A stretch of 30,460 nucleotides of DNA from Amoebidium appalachense (Eukaryota; Ichthyosporea): contig CAVNZM010000046.1 of the NCBI GenBank assembly GCA_963693365.1, positions 1 through 30,460 on the forward strand, written 5' to 3'. Positions 1 to 6,471 of this stretch are shown in pieces (position 1 is the stretch's first letter; each line of letters begins with the position of its first letter). A program made the translations under genes and the position numbers. The notes beneath the pieces were generated by a model. That model saw only the letters and a list, made by a program, of their open reading frames with translations. It was not told the DNA's origin and did no database searches.

Positions 1-365
1 TGCCTGTACGCCCTGCGAGTGGCAAGGGCCTTTGCGAGCCGCTTGACGCCAGCAGCCGAGCGCCCCAGCGCGCGTTTGACCAGCGGGCAGTGCAACAGCG
101 TGTGTGCGGCGAGGGCGGCGAGCTGCGTGGTGCGCAGGCCGTGGCGGATCCGGTGGCAGACGGTGCACACGGGACGCACGTTCCCGTGGACGTAGCCGCG
201 CTTGTAGAGGCACAGTGCCACGTTACGGTGGGTCCGCTCGGCCTCGGCGCGGTTGCACACCTGGCACGGCCGCTTGAACAATTCCGCCAGGGTGGTGGGC
301 GACAACTCGATGGGCAGCTTCTTGTTGGCGGCGTTGGCCCTAAGACTGGCCACAAACTGCTCCAT
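1..365 (-). CDS. Partial Cys-rich putative zinc-binding protein (3' end outside window)
   Basis: The frame is open from an ATG at 365 to the left edge without a stop, so at least 121 codons are present and the C-terminus is missing. A CxxC pair at residues 34-37 and a CxxCH at residues 67-71 are about 30 residues apart, with an extra Cys52, His46 and His60 between them. The segment before the second pair (GYVHGNVRPVC) recalls the treble-clef of HNH/endonuclease VII-like folds, but no DH-type catalytic pair is visible, so nuclease activity is not claimed. After the pair the protein becomes Arg/Lys/Ala-rich. It starts 18 nt after the stop of the next minus gene, so the two may be co-oriented neighbours. 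Confidence 0.6.
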   Translation of the reverse strand, partial: MEQFVASLRANAANKKLPIELSPTTLAELFKRPCQVCNRAEAERTHRNVALCLYKRGYVHGNVRPVCTVCHRIRHGLRTTQLAALAAHTLLHCPLVKRALGRSAAGVKRLAKALATRRAYR

Positions 366-383
366 GTTAAACCCAACAATAAA

Positions 384-686
384 TCAACCGGTGACGAACA
401 CACGCGGCCCATCTGTTGCGACCACCACTCCCAGCGGGGCGCACAAACCCGCCACCCAGGACGCGTACTCGGGCGTGGCGTGCAGCAGCAGCAGCCGCGG
501 CCTACCCCCTCCCCGTGCGCGCTCAAGGATGCCCAGCAGTCCCGGCACCCAGCTGTGCACGTACCCCGGCCCCACGGCGGCCTCGATGCCCAGCCGTGCA
601 CAGGAGGCCCTTAGGAGCGTCCACTTGCGCATGGGGAGCACAAACATGCCGCAGGGGATGATGTGGTCGACATGCCTTGCCTCCAT
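384..686 (-). CDS. Hypothetical 100-aa protein
   Basis: Not recognised. The frame can be extended upstream only through non-ATG codons, into the divergent gene. ATG 686 is chosen because it lies about 30 nt downstream of a TATA element at 714-727 read on this strand. The protein has alternating hydrophobic segments (CGMFVLPMRKW, RLLLLHATPEYASWV, LGVVVATDGPRVFV) like a small alpha/beta fold, with no clear transmembrane segment or catalytic motif. It forms a divergent pair with the plus gene at 759. Confidence 0.6.
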   Translation of the reverse strand: MEARHVDHIIPCGMFVLPMRKWTLLRASCARLGIEAAVGPGYVHSWVPGLLGILERARGGGRPRLLLLHATPEYASWVAGLCAPLGVVVATDGPRVFVTG

Positions 687-713
687 TTGCGGGAGCCGGG
701 GGGGGGGGGTCGC

Positions 714-727
714 GGGTATAAATACCC
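714..727. promoter_or_regulatory. Bidirectional TATA box between divergent genes
   Basis: GGGTATAAATACCC is palindromic apart from the central AT core, so both strands read GGGTAT(A/T)(A/T). It lies 32 nt from the plus ATG at 759 and 28 nt from the minus ATG at 686, the spacing of the other TATA boxes in the window. One element could serve both genes. Confidence 0.65.
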
Positions 728-758
728 TCGACGCCACCCCACCCGGCCAGTCTCGACA

Positions 759-1010
759 ATGGTGGCCTACGACGAATTCGAACTTCTGGCCTACCTCGGC
801 ACCCCTGTGCCAAGTGAAACGGAGTCGGAGGACGAGAGGGAGCCCCTGCCGCCCCCCCTTGATCAAGAGTTTGAGCTGTTGGTGCACATCTTCCAGGAAA
901 TCAAGTACCGATCGGCCACCACCGGCCTGTTTGACCGACTCACCCTCAAGCATTTCTACACACTGGCCCACAACACGTCAAGCTGCTTCACGTCGGCACG
1001 TTTGCGGTGA
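759..1010 (+). CDS. Hypothetical acidic 83-aa protein
   Basis: Not recognised. ATG 759 is the first ATG after the TATA element at 714-727; longer frames would start upstream of the TATA. Residues 1-35 are acidic and low-complexity (ETESEDERE, then PLPPPL). A second half (QEFELLVHIFQEIKYRS, LFDRLTLKHFYTLAH) looks helical and amphipathic. The tail overlaps the 3' end of the convergent minus gene by 23 nt. The acidic character would suit a small regulatory or scaffold-like protein, but nothing specific supports this. Confidence 0.55.
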   Translation: MVAYDEFELLAYLGTPVPSETESEDEREPLPPPLDQEFELLVHIFQEIKYRSATTGLFDRLTLKHFYTLAHNTSSCFTSARLR

Positions 1011-1545
1011 GGCTGTCGAGGATGCTGAAACACAGCTGACCGAGTTTGGCCGGGTCCCGGTTCTCAAGCAGGGCGCGGGCGTCATCGTCGGTCATGTTTG
1101 AGGTGGCGGCCTTCGCGATGTTGAAGATGTTCGACATGGTGGCCGGGTCGAGTGGCGGGAGCTGGCCGGCATGGTCCAGGACCTGCGTGGACGGGACTGG
1201 TGCAGCTGTCGCACCACTGTACACGACCAGGCGCTCGACATACTCGACTACGGCAGCCTTGGTAATGGGGTGCATGCGAGTCCATGCCGCGTGCAGCCCC
1301 ATCTGTTGGAGTGGAGAGTGGTCGCCCTCAAGAAACGACCAGTCCTTGGCGGCGACCTGCGGCATGAACGGCGCTATCTGAGCCGCAAAGACCTGAGGGG
1401 GCATGTCCGGGCTGACTTCAGCTGTGGAGGCCGCGATGGACCTTGCCTGGGCGATCTCCGGAAGGTCGGGGAACGCGGTCTGGAGCTTGGCGCAAAGCTC
1501 ATCGAGGCATGCATTAAACGAGGCAGCTTCCATTAGCAATGCCAT
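988..1545 (-). CDS. Hypothetical 185-aa helical protein
   Basis: Not recognised. It starts at ATG 1545, with an alternative in-frame ATG at 1533. It is predicted helical and Ala-rich throughout, without transmembrane segments, cysteine clusters or recognisable catalytic motifs. The C-terminal part contains repeated short helices (ATMSNIFNIAKAA, DDDARALLENRDPAKL). It is convergent with the 83-aa plus gene (23-nt overlap) and divergent from the Arg-rich plus gene at 1599, with a 53-nt A-rich gap that must hold both promoters. Confidence 0.65.
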   Translation of the reverse strand: MALLMEAASFNACLDELCAKLQTAFPDLPEIAQARSIAASTAEVSPDMPPQVFAAQIAPFMPQVAAKDWSFLEGDHSPLQQMGLHAAWTRMHPITKAAVVEYVERLVVYSGATAAPVPSTQVLDHAGQLPPLDPATMSNIFNIAKAATSNMTDDDARALLENRDPAKLGQLCFSILDSLTANVPT

Positions 1546-1598
1546 ACAAAAAAAGGGCGCAGGGGATGTTGAGAAAAAATGATCAGCCCGTCATACAG

Positions 1599-1811
1599 AT
1601 GGCAACAACACGCAGACGACACCACCGGCGGCGCGGCGCGTCAGTACCGGGAGAAAACAAGGCGCTTGCGCTTCTGACCAACCAGATCCAAGAGACTAGT
1701 CCCGGATGTATGCCCCGGGGGTTTGCGAGAACCATCGCGGCTGCAAAGCTCGGCAACATGCGGCGTCACATTCGCCGACGACTGTGCGAGGCGTGGCGCA
1801 GCAAGTGGTAG
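1599..1811 (+). CDS. Small Arg-rich basic protein (70 aa)
   Basis: The 70-aa protein begins TTRRRHHRRR and ends in a second basic helix (MRRHIRRRL). This gives a strongly basic, protamine-like or DNA-condensing profile, but no named domain is seen. The start at 1599 is preferred over in-frame upstream codons because the region before it is the A-rich intergenic gap. An AATAAA on the same strand at about 1870, roughly 60 nt after the stop, supports a transcribed plus gene. The polyadenylation signal falls inside the 3' end of the convergent VLTF3 gene. A role in packaging viral DNA is inference. Confidence 0.5.
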   Translation: MATTRRRHHRRRGASVPGENKALALLTNQIQETSPGCMPRGFARTIAAAKLGNMRRHIRRRLCEAWRSKW

Positions 1812-1831
1812 ACACGACAAGACACAAGCAT

Positions 1832-2818
1832 CTACACGGTCATGAGACAACGCGGGGTTGTCCGTGTTTTAATAAACGACCAGCCCAGCTTTGCACAGAT
1901 GGCCTGCCATGTGCGGTCGTGGTCACAGAGTTTGTCTGCAGACTTTAGCAGGGGTATGTGGGGTAGATAGGCGCCCCACTGGAGCAGCTCGCAGAACTTG
2001 AACAGCAGGTAGTTGACCGAGAGGAAGTTGATCCTGTCATCGCACGCGTCCTTGAACACGCCCTGCGTCTGCATGAACATGTCGCGCAGGCGGTCCAGCT
2101 GCTCGGGGTTGAACTGCGGGCACTGAATGCCAAATGCGCTCTGCATGATGCTGGGGATGTTGCGGTAGTAGCGGTTGAGCTTGCGGCTTCTCAGGAGCTT
2201 CTTGACATGTGCGTGCGTGATGCGTTCCATGGGGTAGTGCAGCGTGGCCGCGTCCCTGACAAACTCGATGACGTCAACCGGTATGTCTGTGGTCTCCTTG
2301 CCCTGGAAGTGCACGAGCGTCTCGTTGAAATGGTTGAGCGGCTTGTATACCTGTTGGCGCTGGCTGCGGGGTGGGGGCATCTTGAACACCGACTTGTTGA
2401 ACTCACAGAACCCGGGCACGGCCTCACCGCACTCGTCGCACACGTACATCTCCCTCATCTTGTCCAGCAGGCCGACGCCGCACGCGGGGCAGGGATCGGG
2501 CTCGCGGCGGGGAGCACGGTCCTGCACGTCCTCCACATGGGTCAGGTAGTCGCGATACACCTCCCTCCTCGAATCCCTGTCGCTGCACTCGTAGTGCTTA
2601 AGCATGTAGGGCAGGGTGTCGAGAAGGAACTCAACCTCCTCCTGGACAACAGCGGCGTCGCCGATCCTGCGGCGCTTGGCAAACTCGGCCATGCGCACGT
2701 CCACACGCGACTCCATGTCGTTCTGGGCCACGTGCTGCACATACTGCTTGTCTGCCTCGCAGCCCTTCTTGGACCGGTAGGGCGCGCGCATCGGGCGCTT
2801 GCGCTCGTCCGCTGACAT
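1832..2818 (-). CDS. VLTF3-like late transcription factor
   Basis: This 328-aa protein matches the nucleocytovirus VLTF3 family, the late gene transcription factor conserved from poxviruses to giant algal viruses. A zinc ribbon is visible as CPAC at residues 110-113 and CDEC at 127-130. It is followed by the family's helical C-terminal half, with HFNETLVHFQG and later YYRNIPSIM and QGVFKDACDDRINFLSVNY segments. Start ATG 2818 is used because a TATA element at 2851-2862 lies 33 nt upstream; a longer frame would need a TTG start. It would act in the nucleus or viral factory, directing RNA polymerase to late promoters. Length and motif order look complete. It is convergent with the small basic gene at 1599. 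Confidence 0.88.
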   Translation of the reverse strand: MSADERKRPMRAPYRSKKGCEADKQYVQHVAQNDMESRVDVRMAEFAKRRRIGDAAVVQEEVEFLLDTLPYMLKHYECSDRDSRREVYRDYLTHVEDVQDRAPRREPDPCPACGVGLLDKMREMYVCDECGEAVPGFCEFNKSVFKMPPPRSQRQQVYKPLNHFNETLVHFQGKETTDIPVDVIEFVRDAATLHYPMERITHAHVKKLLRSRKLNRYYRNIPSIMQSAFGIQCPQFNPEQLDRLRDMFMQTQGVFKDACDDRINFLSVNYLLFKFCELLQWGAYLPHIPLLKSADKLCDHDRTWQAICAKLGWSFIKTRTTPRCLMTV

Positions 2819-2850
2819 GCTAGTTGGCAAGAAAGTGTGCCGCGGACGCG

Positions 2851-2862
2851 CCTTATATACCT
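2851..2862 (-). promoter_or_regulatory. TATA box of the VLTF3-like gene
   Basis: On the minus strand it reads GGTATATAAGG, 33 nt before the ATG at 2818 and about 10 nt after the stop of the upstream minus gene. This shows how tightly promoters are packed between genes. Confidence 0.6.
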
Positions 2863-2871
2863 GCGGGAGCC

Positions 2872-3564
2872 CTAGTTCACGCTGTCGGCCTGGATGATGA
2901 ACAGTATGGGGAAGGTACTCCCTGGGATGCTTTCAGCGAACGAGCCCGTTGCGGCGCTCAAACCCAGGTTTGTGGCCTGCCCAGACCCTTGAGAAGCGAC
3001 GCTTGTTCCCAGCAACTCGATGATTTCAGTGCCGTGGGCAACAGACTCGCGGCTGTAGTCGGGGGGGGGAGGTGCCCGACCCGGCTTAACGCCACAGTAG
3101 CCCAAGACGTTCTTTGGGGTGGCCAACACGCATTCACCGCCTACGCTTACGGTGCCAGGCCCGCAGCTTCCCCCTTTCCGCGAGCTCGAGCGAACACGCA
3201 TGGTTGCGGCAGGTCTGGACTTGGGGGCGGCAGTGGGCTTCCTGGTTGCCATTGCCTTGGTTGGGGCTTGAACGGGTTTAGAAACCGGCCTCCTGGAGGC
3301 GGCCTTGGGGGCAACGCTCACCCGCATGGTCCCCATTGGTTTCAGAGGACGCATGGCGGTCGCAAGCTTGGGTTTCTTTGGGGGGTGGCCGACGGTCGCA
3401 TGCTTGGCTGGTGCCTTGCGCTTGGCGCTGTCACCTGGCATCCCCAGACGCCCAGCACGACCGATGAGCGACTCGAGCGCCTTCACCTCCAACTCCAGGT
3501 TACTGGTGGACACGGGAACAGGCAGCACGCGTGATGCTTCCGTCAGTTTAGTGTTCCTGCGCAT
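2872..3564 (-). CDS. Hypothetical basic Lys/Pro/Ala-rich 230-aa protein
   Basis: Not recognised. Residues about 45-135 form a low-complexity basic region rich in Lys, Arg, Pro and Ala (for example KRKAPAKH, HPPKKPKLA, SSSRKGGS), resembling a histone-tail or nucleic-acid-binding linker. A short Gly/Cys motif follows, and the C-terminal 60 residues are non-basic and end in a hydrophobic strand (FPILFIIQADS). The start ATG at 3564 shares its A with the AATAAA signal of the upstream gene. A virion core DNA-binding role is possible, but only the composition supports it. Confidence 0.65.
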   Translation of the reverse strand: MRRNTKLTEASRVLPVPVSTSNLELEVKALESLIGRAGRLGMPGDSAKRKAPAKHATVGHPPKKPKLATAMRPLKPMGTMRVSVAPKAASRRPVSKPVQAPTKAMATRKPTAAPKSRPAATMRVRSSSRKGGSCGPGTVSVGGECVLATPKNVLGYCGVKPGRAPPPPDYSRESVAHGTEIIELLGTSVASQGSGQATNLGLSAATGSFAESIPGSTFPILFIIQADSVN

Positions 3565-3569
3565 TTATT
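3564..3569 (-). terminator. AATAAA polyadenylation signal overlapping the next start codon
   Basis: The minus strand reads AAATAAATG. The signal lies about 20 nt after the stop of the 275-aa gene, and its last A is the A of the next gene's ATG. Confidence 0.5.
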
Positions 3570-3587
3570 TGTGGACAAGAAAAGATA

Positions 3588-4415
3588 TCACACACAGCGC
3601 CGGGCAACGTTGGCCAGCTTCGTTTGCTCCGCATGGAAGAGAGCCAGCTGTGCATCGTAGTCGAGGGTCTCGTTTGTGCGCACGTTACATCTCTGGAAGA
3701 GTATGTAGCGTACACGCCGGTAGAGGTCCTCGCTGAACAGCGTGATGTCCAGTGGAAGCACGCCGTACTCCCCAAACCATGACAGGATGTCCTTGTCCAA
3801 CTCGTTGGGCTGATACCAGTCAGGAAGCGCCATCAGCGTGTCGGGGGTTTTCTTTCGCACCAGCTCCTCCAACTCTATAAGGTAGGTCTGGATCTTGGAC
3901 GCCTCGTCCAGGCCGATTCGCCACTTGCACGCGTACTTATCCAGGTCCTCGATGATCCACGGCTCCCTGCAGCTGGAGCTTGCCTCGAGGGACGAGAAGT
4001 CATCAGGGAAAGACCCGAACATGGCCATGCGGATGCGCGAGTAGACGTCCTCGGCCACCTTGAACACGCTCACATCGGTGGCCTCGTCGAGTGCGGATCC
4101 CTTGGCGCCGTTTTTGTTGATGTCGACACCGAGATTGATGACGCATCCAAGAATAAACCCAACTGCGTCCAATGGCTGCAGGCGCCCCTTGCAGGAACCG
4201 ACGACCTGCTGGACGGCGTACAGGCCACGCCATACATAGAGCGAGGCCCGGTCGGCGACCGGCGCCGACACGCACATCTCGCGCGCATAGTCCTTCTTCT
4301 GCCTGATCAACAAGTGCTTTGCGGCCTTGACGTCATTCTCTGATGTGGCGCCGGTGGCCTTTTTCAGCACCAGGTTGGTGGTGTTTGTGATGTTTGCTTT
4401 GTCGTACTTGGGCAT
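3588..4415 (-). CDS. Hypothetical 275-aa protein
   Basis: Not recognised. It is a soluble, mostly helical protein with no signal peptide or transmembrane segment. Visible features are a basic N-terminal 50 residues, a central region with scattered Cys, and a C-terminal half rich in acidic and aromatic residues (LPDWYQPNELDKDILSWFGE). ATG 4415 is the first ATG and is preceded directly by TATAA on the minus strand. It lies in the minus-strand block between the basic protein and the SWIB protein. A virion or core role would fit the block but has no direct support. Confidence 0.7.
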   Translation of the reverse strand: MPKYDKANITNTTNLVLKKATGATSENDVKAAKHLLIRQKKDYAREMCVSAPVADRASLYVWRGLYAVQQVVGSCKGRLQPLDAVGFILGCVINLGVDINKNGAKGSALDEATDVSVFKVAEDVYSRIRMAMFGSFPDDFSSLEASSSCREPWIIEDLDKYACKWRIGLDEASKIQTYLIELEELVRKKTPDTLMALPDWYQPNELDKDILSWFGEYGVLPLDITLFSEDLYRRVRYILFQRCNVRTNETLDYDAQLALFHAEQTKLANVARRCV

Positions 4416-4453
4416 TTATAGCGGCCACGGAAAATATTGGGAGGCACCGTGCT

Positions 4454-4714
4454 TCAACCACTGAACCTGCTGATCATGCGTGCGATGTCGCCGAACTTGG
4501 CGTTGGCCATCTTGGGAAACAGTGGGGCAAGGGCGCGGTCCACCTTGATCTTTTGGCCTTCGGCAAGACCTTTCTTCTTGGCGTACGCCCACACCGCCTT
4601 TACGATCTGTCCACGCGTGGCCGACGACTTGTGCATGAAGCCCTTGAGGGGGGGATTGAGCTTGACGGGACGATTGAACGCCGATTTGGTCTTGCGCGTG
4701 TAGCATATGGCCAT
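4454..4714 (-). CDS. SWIB/MDM2-domain protein (86 aa)
   Basis: The whole 86-aa protein corresponds to a single SWIB domain. It shows the N-terminal hydrophobic turn (LNPPLKGFM), then a helix with RGQIVKAVWAYAKKKGL, the linker EGQKIKVDRALAPLFP and the final helix AKFGDIARMISRF. This matches the family pattern R-x-x-x-W-x-Y-x-K-x-x-L ... D-x-x-L-x-x-L-F. SWIB domains occur in SWI/SNF complexes, bacterial and chlamydial chromatin proteins and several nucleocytoviruses, and usually mediate chromatin or transcription contacts. With VLTF3 two genes away, a role in viral transcription or genome packaging is inferred. Confidence 0.78.
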   Translation of the reverse strand: MAICYTRKTKSAFNRPVKLNPPLKGFMHKSSATRGQIVKAVWAYAKKKGLAEGQKIKVDRALAPLFPKMANAKFGDIARMISRFSG

Positions 4715-4770
4715 TGCTCATGTCGACAATAAAATCCATGACTGCAAGGACCCGCCACTGTTCTGTGACT

Positions 4771-5550
4771 CTATCTGACCTTGACGTTGAACTCCTGCGG
4801 CAGCGTTGGCCCCGCCACCATGTCCGGGATGGGCATCATCGGCGCGTCCGTGTTCGCCAGCCCGCGGATCTCGGCAAAGTCGTGTGTGCGGATCCCCCTG
4901 CGTGCATGCACCACCTTCTCTGGGTCCACGCGTGCCGGGTTTGTCGCGTATGTCGGTAGCGGCGGCCGCACGCCCTGCTGTGCATCCTCCCTGCTGTTCA
5001 GCACGGCCTCCGGCCGGGCTCCCTCGTTGCGCATGTTGCCGTTGTACACTGGCGCGCGCGTGCGTGTGCGGTACAGCTCACGCATGTAGTTGCTGCGCGA
5101 CTGCTGTTCCTCGGGATGCACATGGCCGTCGACGGCAGCACCTGCCAGCACGGCCACGGTCTGGGGGAGGGGTGTGCGGTCGGCGGCGTTGGCGGCGTCG
5201 TCGAAGGGCTTCTGCCGTTGGTAGGGCGAGAGGTAGCGGAATCTGCCGTAGTGCTCGTCATGGGGCACCTCCATGACCTTGGTGTTGAGACGGTCGAGGG
5301 GGTTGAACGGCCGATTGAGGCCGAGGGCGTCAGTGGCCCCGGCGTGCGGTGCATAAAGGGTGTTCCTGTCGAGGTTCAGGTTAGGCTGGAAGTCTGCGGG
5401 GGACAGGGGCGGGGCGGGCTTGGGCGGAGGGTCCGGGTTGTCAAACCCCCAGGCCTGATAGAACGGATTGCCTTCGTGCGAACTCACGTACAGGTAGACC
5501 ACCGCCAAACACACGATTGCAAGGGCGAGCTCCGAGTGCGAACTGTCCAT
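4771..5550 (-). CDS. N-terminally anchored membrane protein, 259 aa
   Basis: Residues about 7-22 (ELALAIVCLAVVYLYV) form one transmembrane segment right after a short polar N-terminus. The rest is a long soluble tail. A Pro-rich hinge (PDPPPKPAPPLSP) lies near residues 37-50, followed by charged segments without cysteines. This architecture is common among nucleocytovirus inner-membrane proteins, but no family was recognised. ATG 5550 is the first ATG. The gene sits in the minus block between SWIB and the retropepsin-like gene. Confidence 0.7.
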   Translation of the reverse strand: MDSSHSELALAIVCLAVVYLYVSSHEGNPFYQAWGFDNPDPPPKPAPPLSPADFQPNLNLDRNTLYAPHAGATDALGLNRPFNPLDRLNTKVMEVPHDEHYGRFRYLSPYQRQKPFDDAANAADRTPLPQTVAVLAGAAVDGHVHPEEQQSRSNYMRELYRTRTRAPVYNGNMRNEGARPEAVLNSREDAQQGVRPPLPTYATNPARVDPEKVVHARRGIRTHDFAEIRGLANTDAPMMPIPDMVAGPTLPQEFNVKVR

Positions 5551-5591
5551 TGAGAAGGGCTACATTAATGCCACCGCCACGGGTTGGCGCT

Positions 5592-5597
5592 GTTTAT
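5592..5597 (-). terminator. AATAAA polyadenylation signal
   Basis: TTTATT on the plus strand (AATAAA on minus) begins about 12 nt after the stop of the retropepsin-like gene at 5609. Confidence 0.45.
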
Positions 5598-5608
5598 TGC
5601 CTGTGCGC

Positions 5609-6118
5609 TCAGCGCCGGCACACCTGGTAGTCGACCACGTACCGCACGCGGTCCCGCAGCGTCCGCAGGTGGCTGACCCCAAACAGCCGCCCGTGCTTGT
5701 TGACCTTGCGGTCAAGGCACACCTCGAGCGCGCCCTCGCACGGCCGCCACTGGTTGTCAGGGCACAGGATCTCGAGCGTGACCTTGGTCAGGCGCACACT
5801 CTTGTGGATGTTGCCGTTCGAGTCGATGGTGTTGGACTCCGTGTACGGCACCAGCGGCTTGCGCCCGTCCATTAGGCCCCAGCCGTTGGCCACCTCCAAG
5901 TCGACGTAGCTGTTCTCAGACCCCACATCGTACACCAGCTTGAACGTCTTCTTCTGCCCCGCCACGCGCACCGTCACCATGTGCGTCTTCGAGCACTCGG
6001 GGATCAGGAACACCGGCACCTTGCTGTGCCGCGTCGACGTCCGCCGCACGCACGTCTCGAGCCGTCGTGCCCGGCAAGCGCAGCCGCGCCCTCTGGCTTT
6101 GCGTTTTCGTTGATGCAT
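5609..6118 (-). CDS. Retropepsin-like (aspartic protease fold) protein, 169 aa
   Basis: After a very basic N-terminal 33 residues, the protein follows the retropepsin order. There is a beta hairpin (MVTVRVAGQKKTFKLVY) leading into D64-V-G-S67-E-N-S-Y where a D-T/S-G-A/S loop is expected. A flap-like region with G-N-I-H comes next, then strands VRLTKVTLEIL and ALEVCLDRKV. The R-L-F-G-V-S-H-L at about 144-151 parallels the family's I/L-L-G-x-x-x-L, and it ends with YVVDY. The second loop residue is Val instead of Thr/Ser, so activity is uncertain. Such enzymes act as dimers, and here could process virion proteins. ATG 6118 is used; a longer frame needs a TTG. Confidence 0.5.
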   Translation of the reverse strand: MHQRKRKARGRGCACRARRLETCVRRTSTRHSKVPVFLIPECSKTHMVTVRVAGQKKTFKLVYDVGSENSYVDLEVANGWGLMDGRKPLVPYTESNTIDSNGNIHKSVRLTKVTLEILCPDNQWRPCEGALEVCLDRKVNKHGRLFGVSHLRTLRDRVRYVVDYQVCRR

Positions 6119-6165
6119 ACTGGGGGCCCACAATGTAGCGTTGGCCGCTCAACGGCCGCGCCTTT

Positions 6166-6426
6166 TTAGGGCTTCTTGAAGCTCTTCCAGCACCGCCGCT
6201 TGCGGCAGCAGCCCCGCTTGGGCTTCTTGCGCCCGGGAACCAGGCCCTTGCACTGGCCGGCGTACGAGCACATGACGTACTTCATGTTGTAGTCGGTGAC
6301 GCGCTTGATCCACTCGGGATCCGCCGAGGGGAAGCGCTTGTAGAGGTCCTGGCCGATCATGGCCTTGACGTGGTGGTCTGTGATGCCCGTGCTTTCCGGT
6401 AACATTTGCAGAAGGCGCAAAAACAT
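6166..6426 (-). CDS. Small basic Cys-containing protein, 86 aa
   Basis: Not recognised. The first 55 residues are a mixed helical segment. The tail from about residue 60 is extremely basic with four cysteines (CKGLVPGRKKPKRGCCRKRRCW), ending in KSFKKP. ATG 6426 is the first true ATG, since longer frames require GTG. The composition suggests a nucleic-acid-binding or virion core component. It lies 45 nt downstream of the stop of the 875-aa gene in the same orientation. Confidence 0.55.
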   Translation of the reverse strand: MFLRLLQMLPESTGITDHHVKAMIGQDLYKRFPSADPEWIKRVTDYNMKYVMCSYAGQCKGLVPGRKKPKRGCCRKRRCWKSFKKP

Positions 6427-6471
6427 ATGCTGCGTCGCGCCGTGGGAGCTATTTTGGTTCACAACGCCCGC

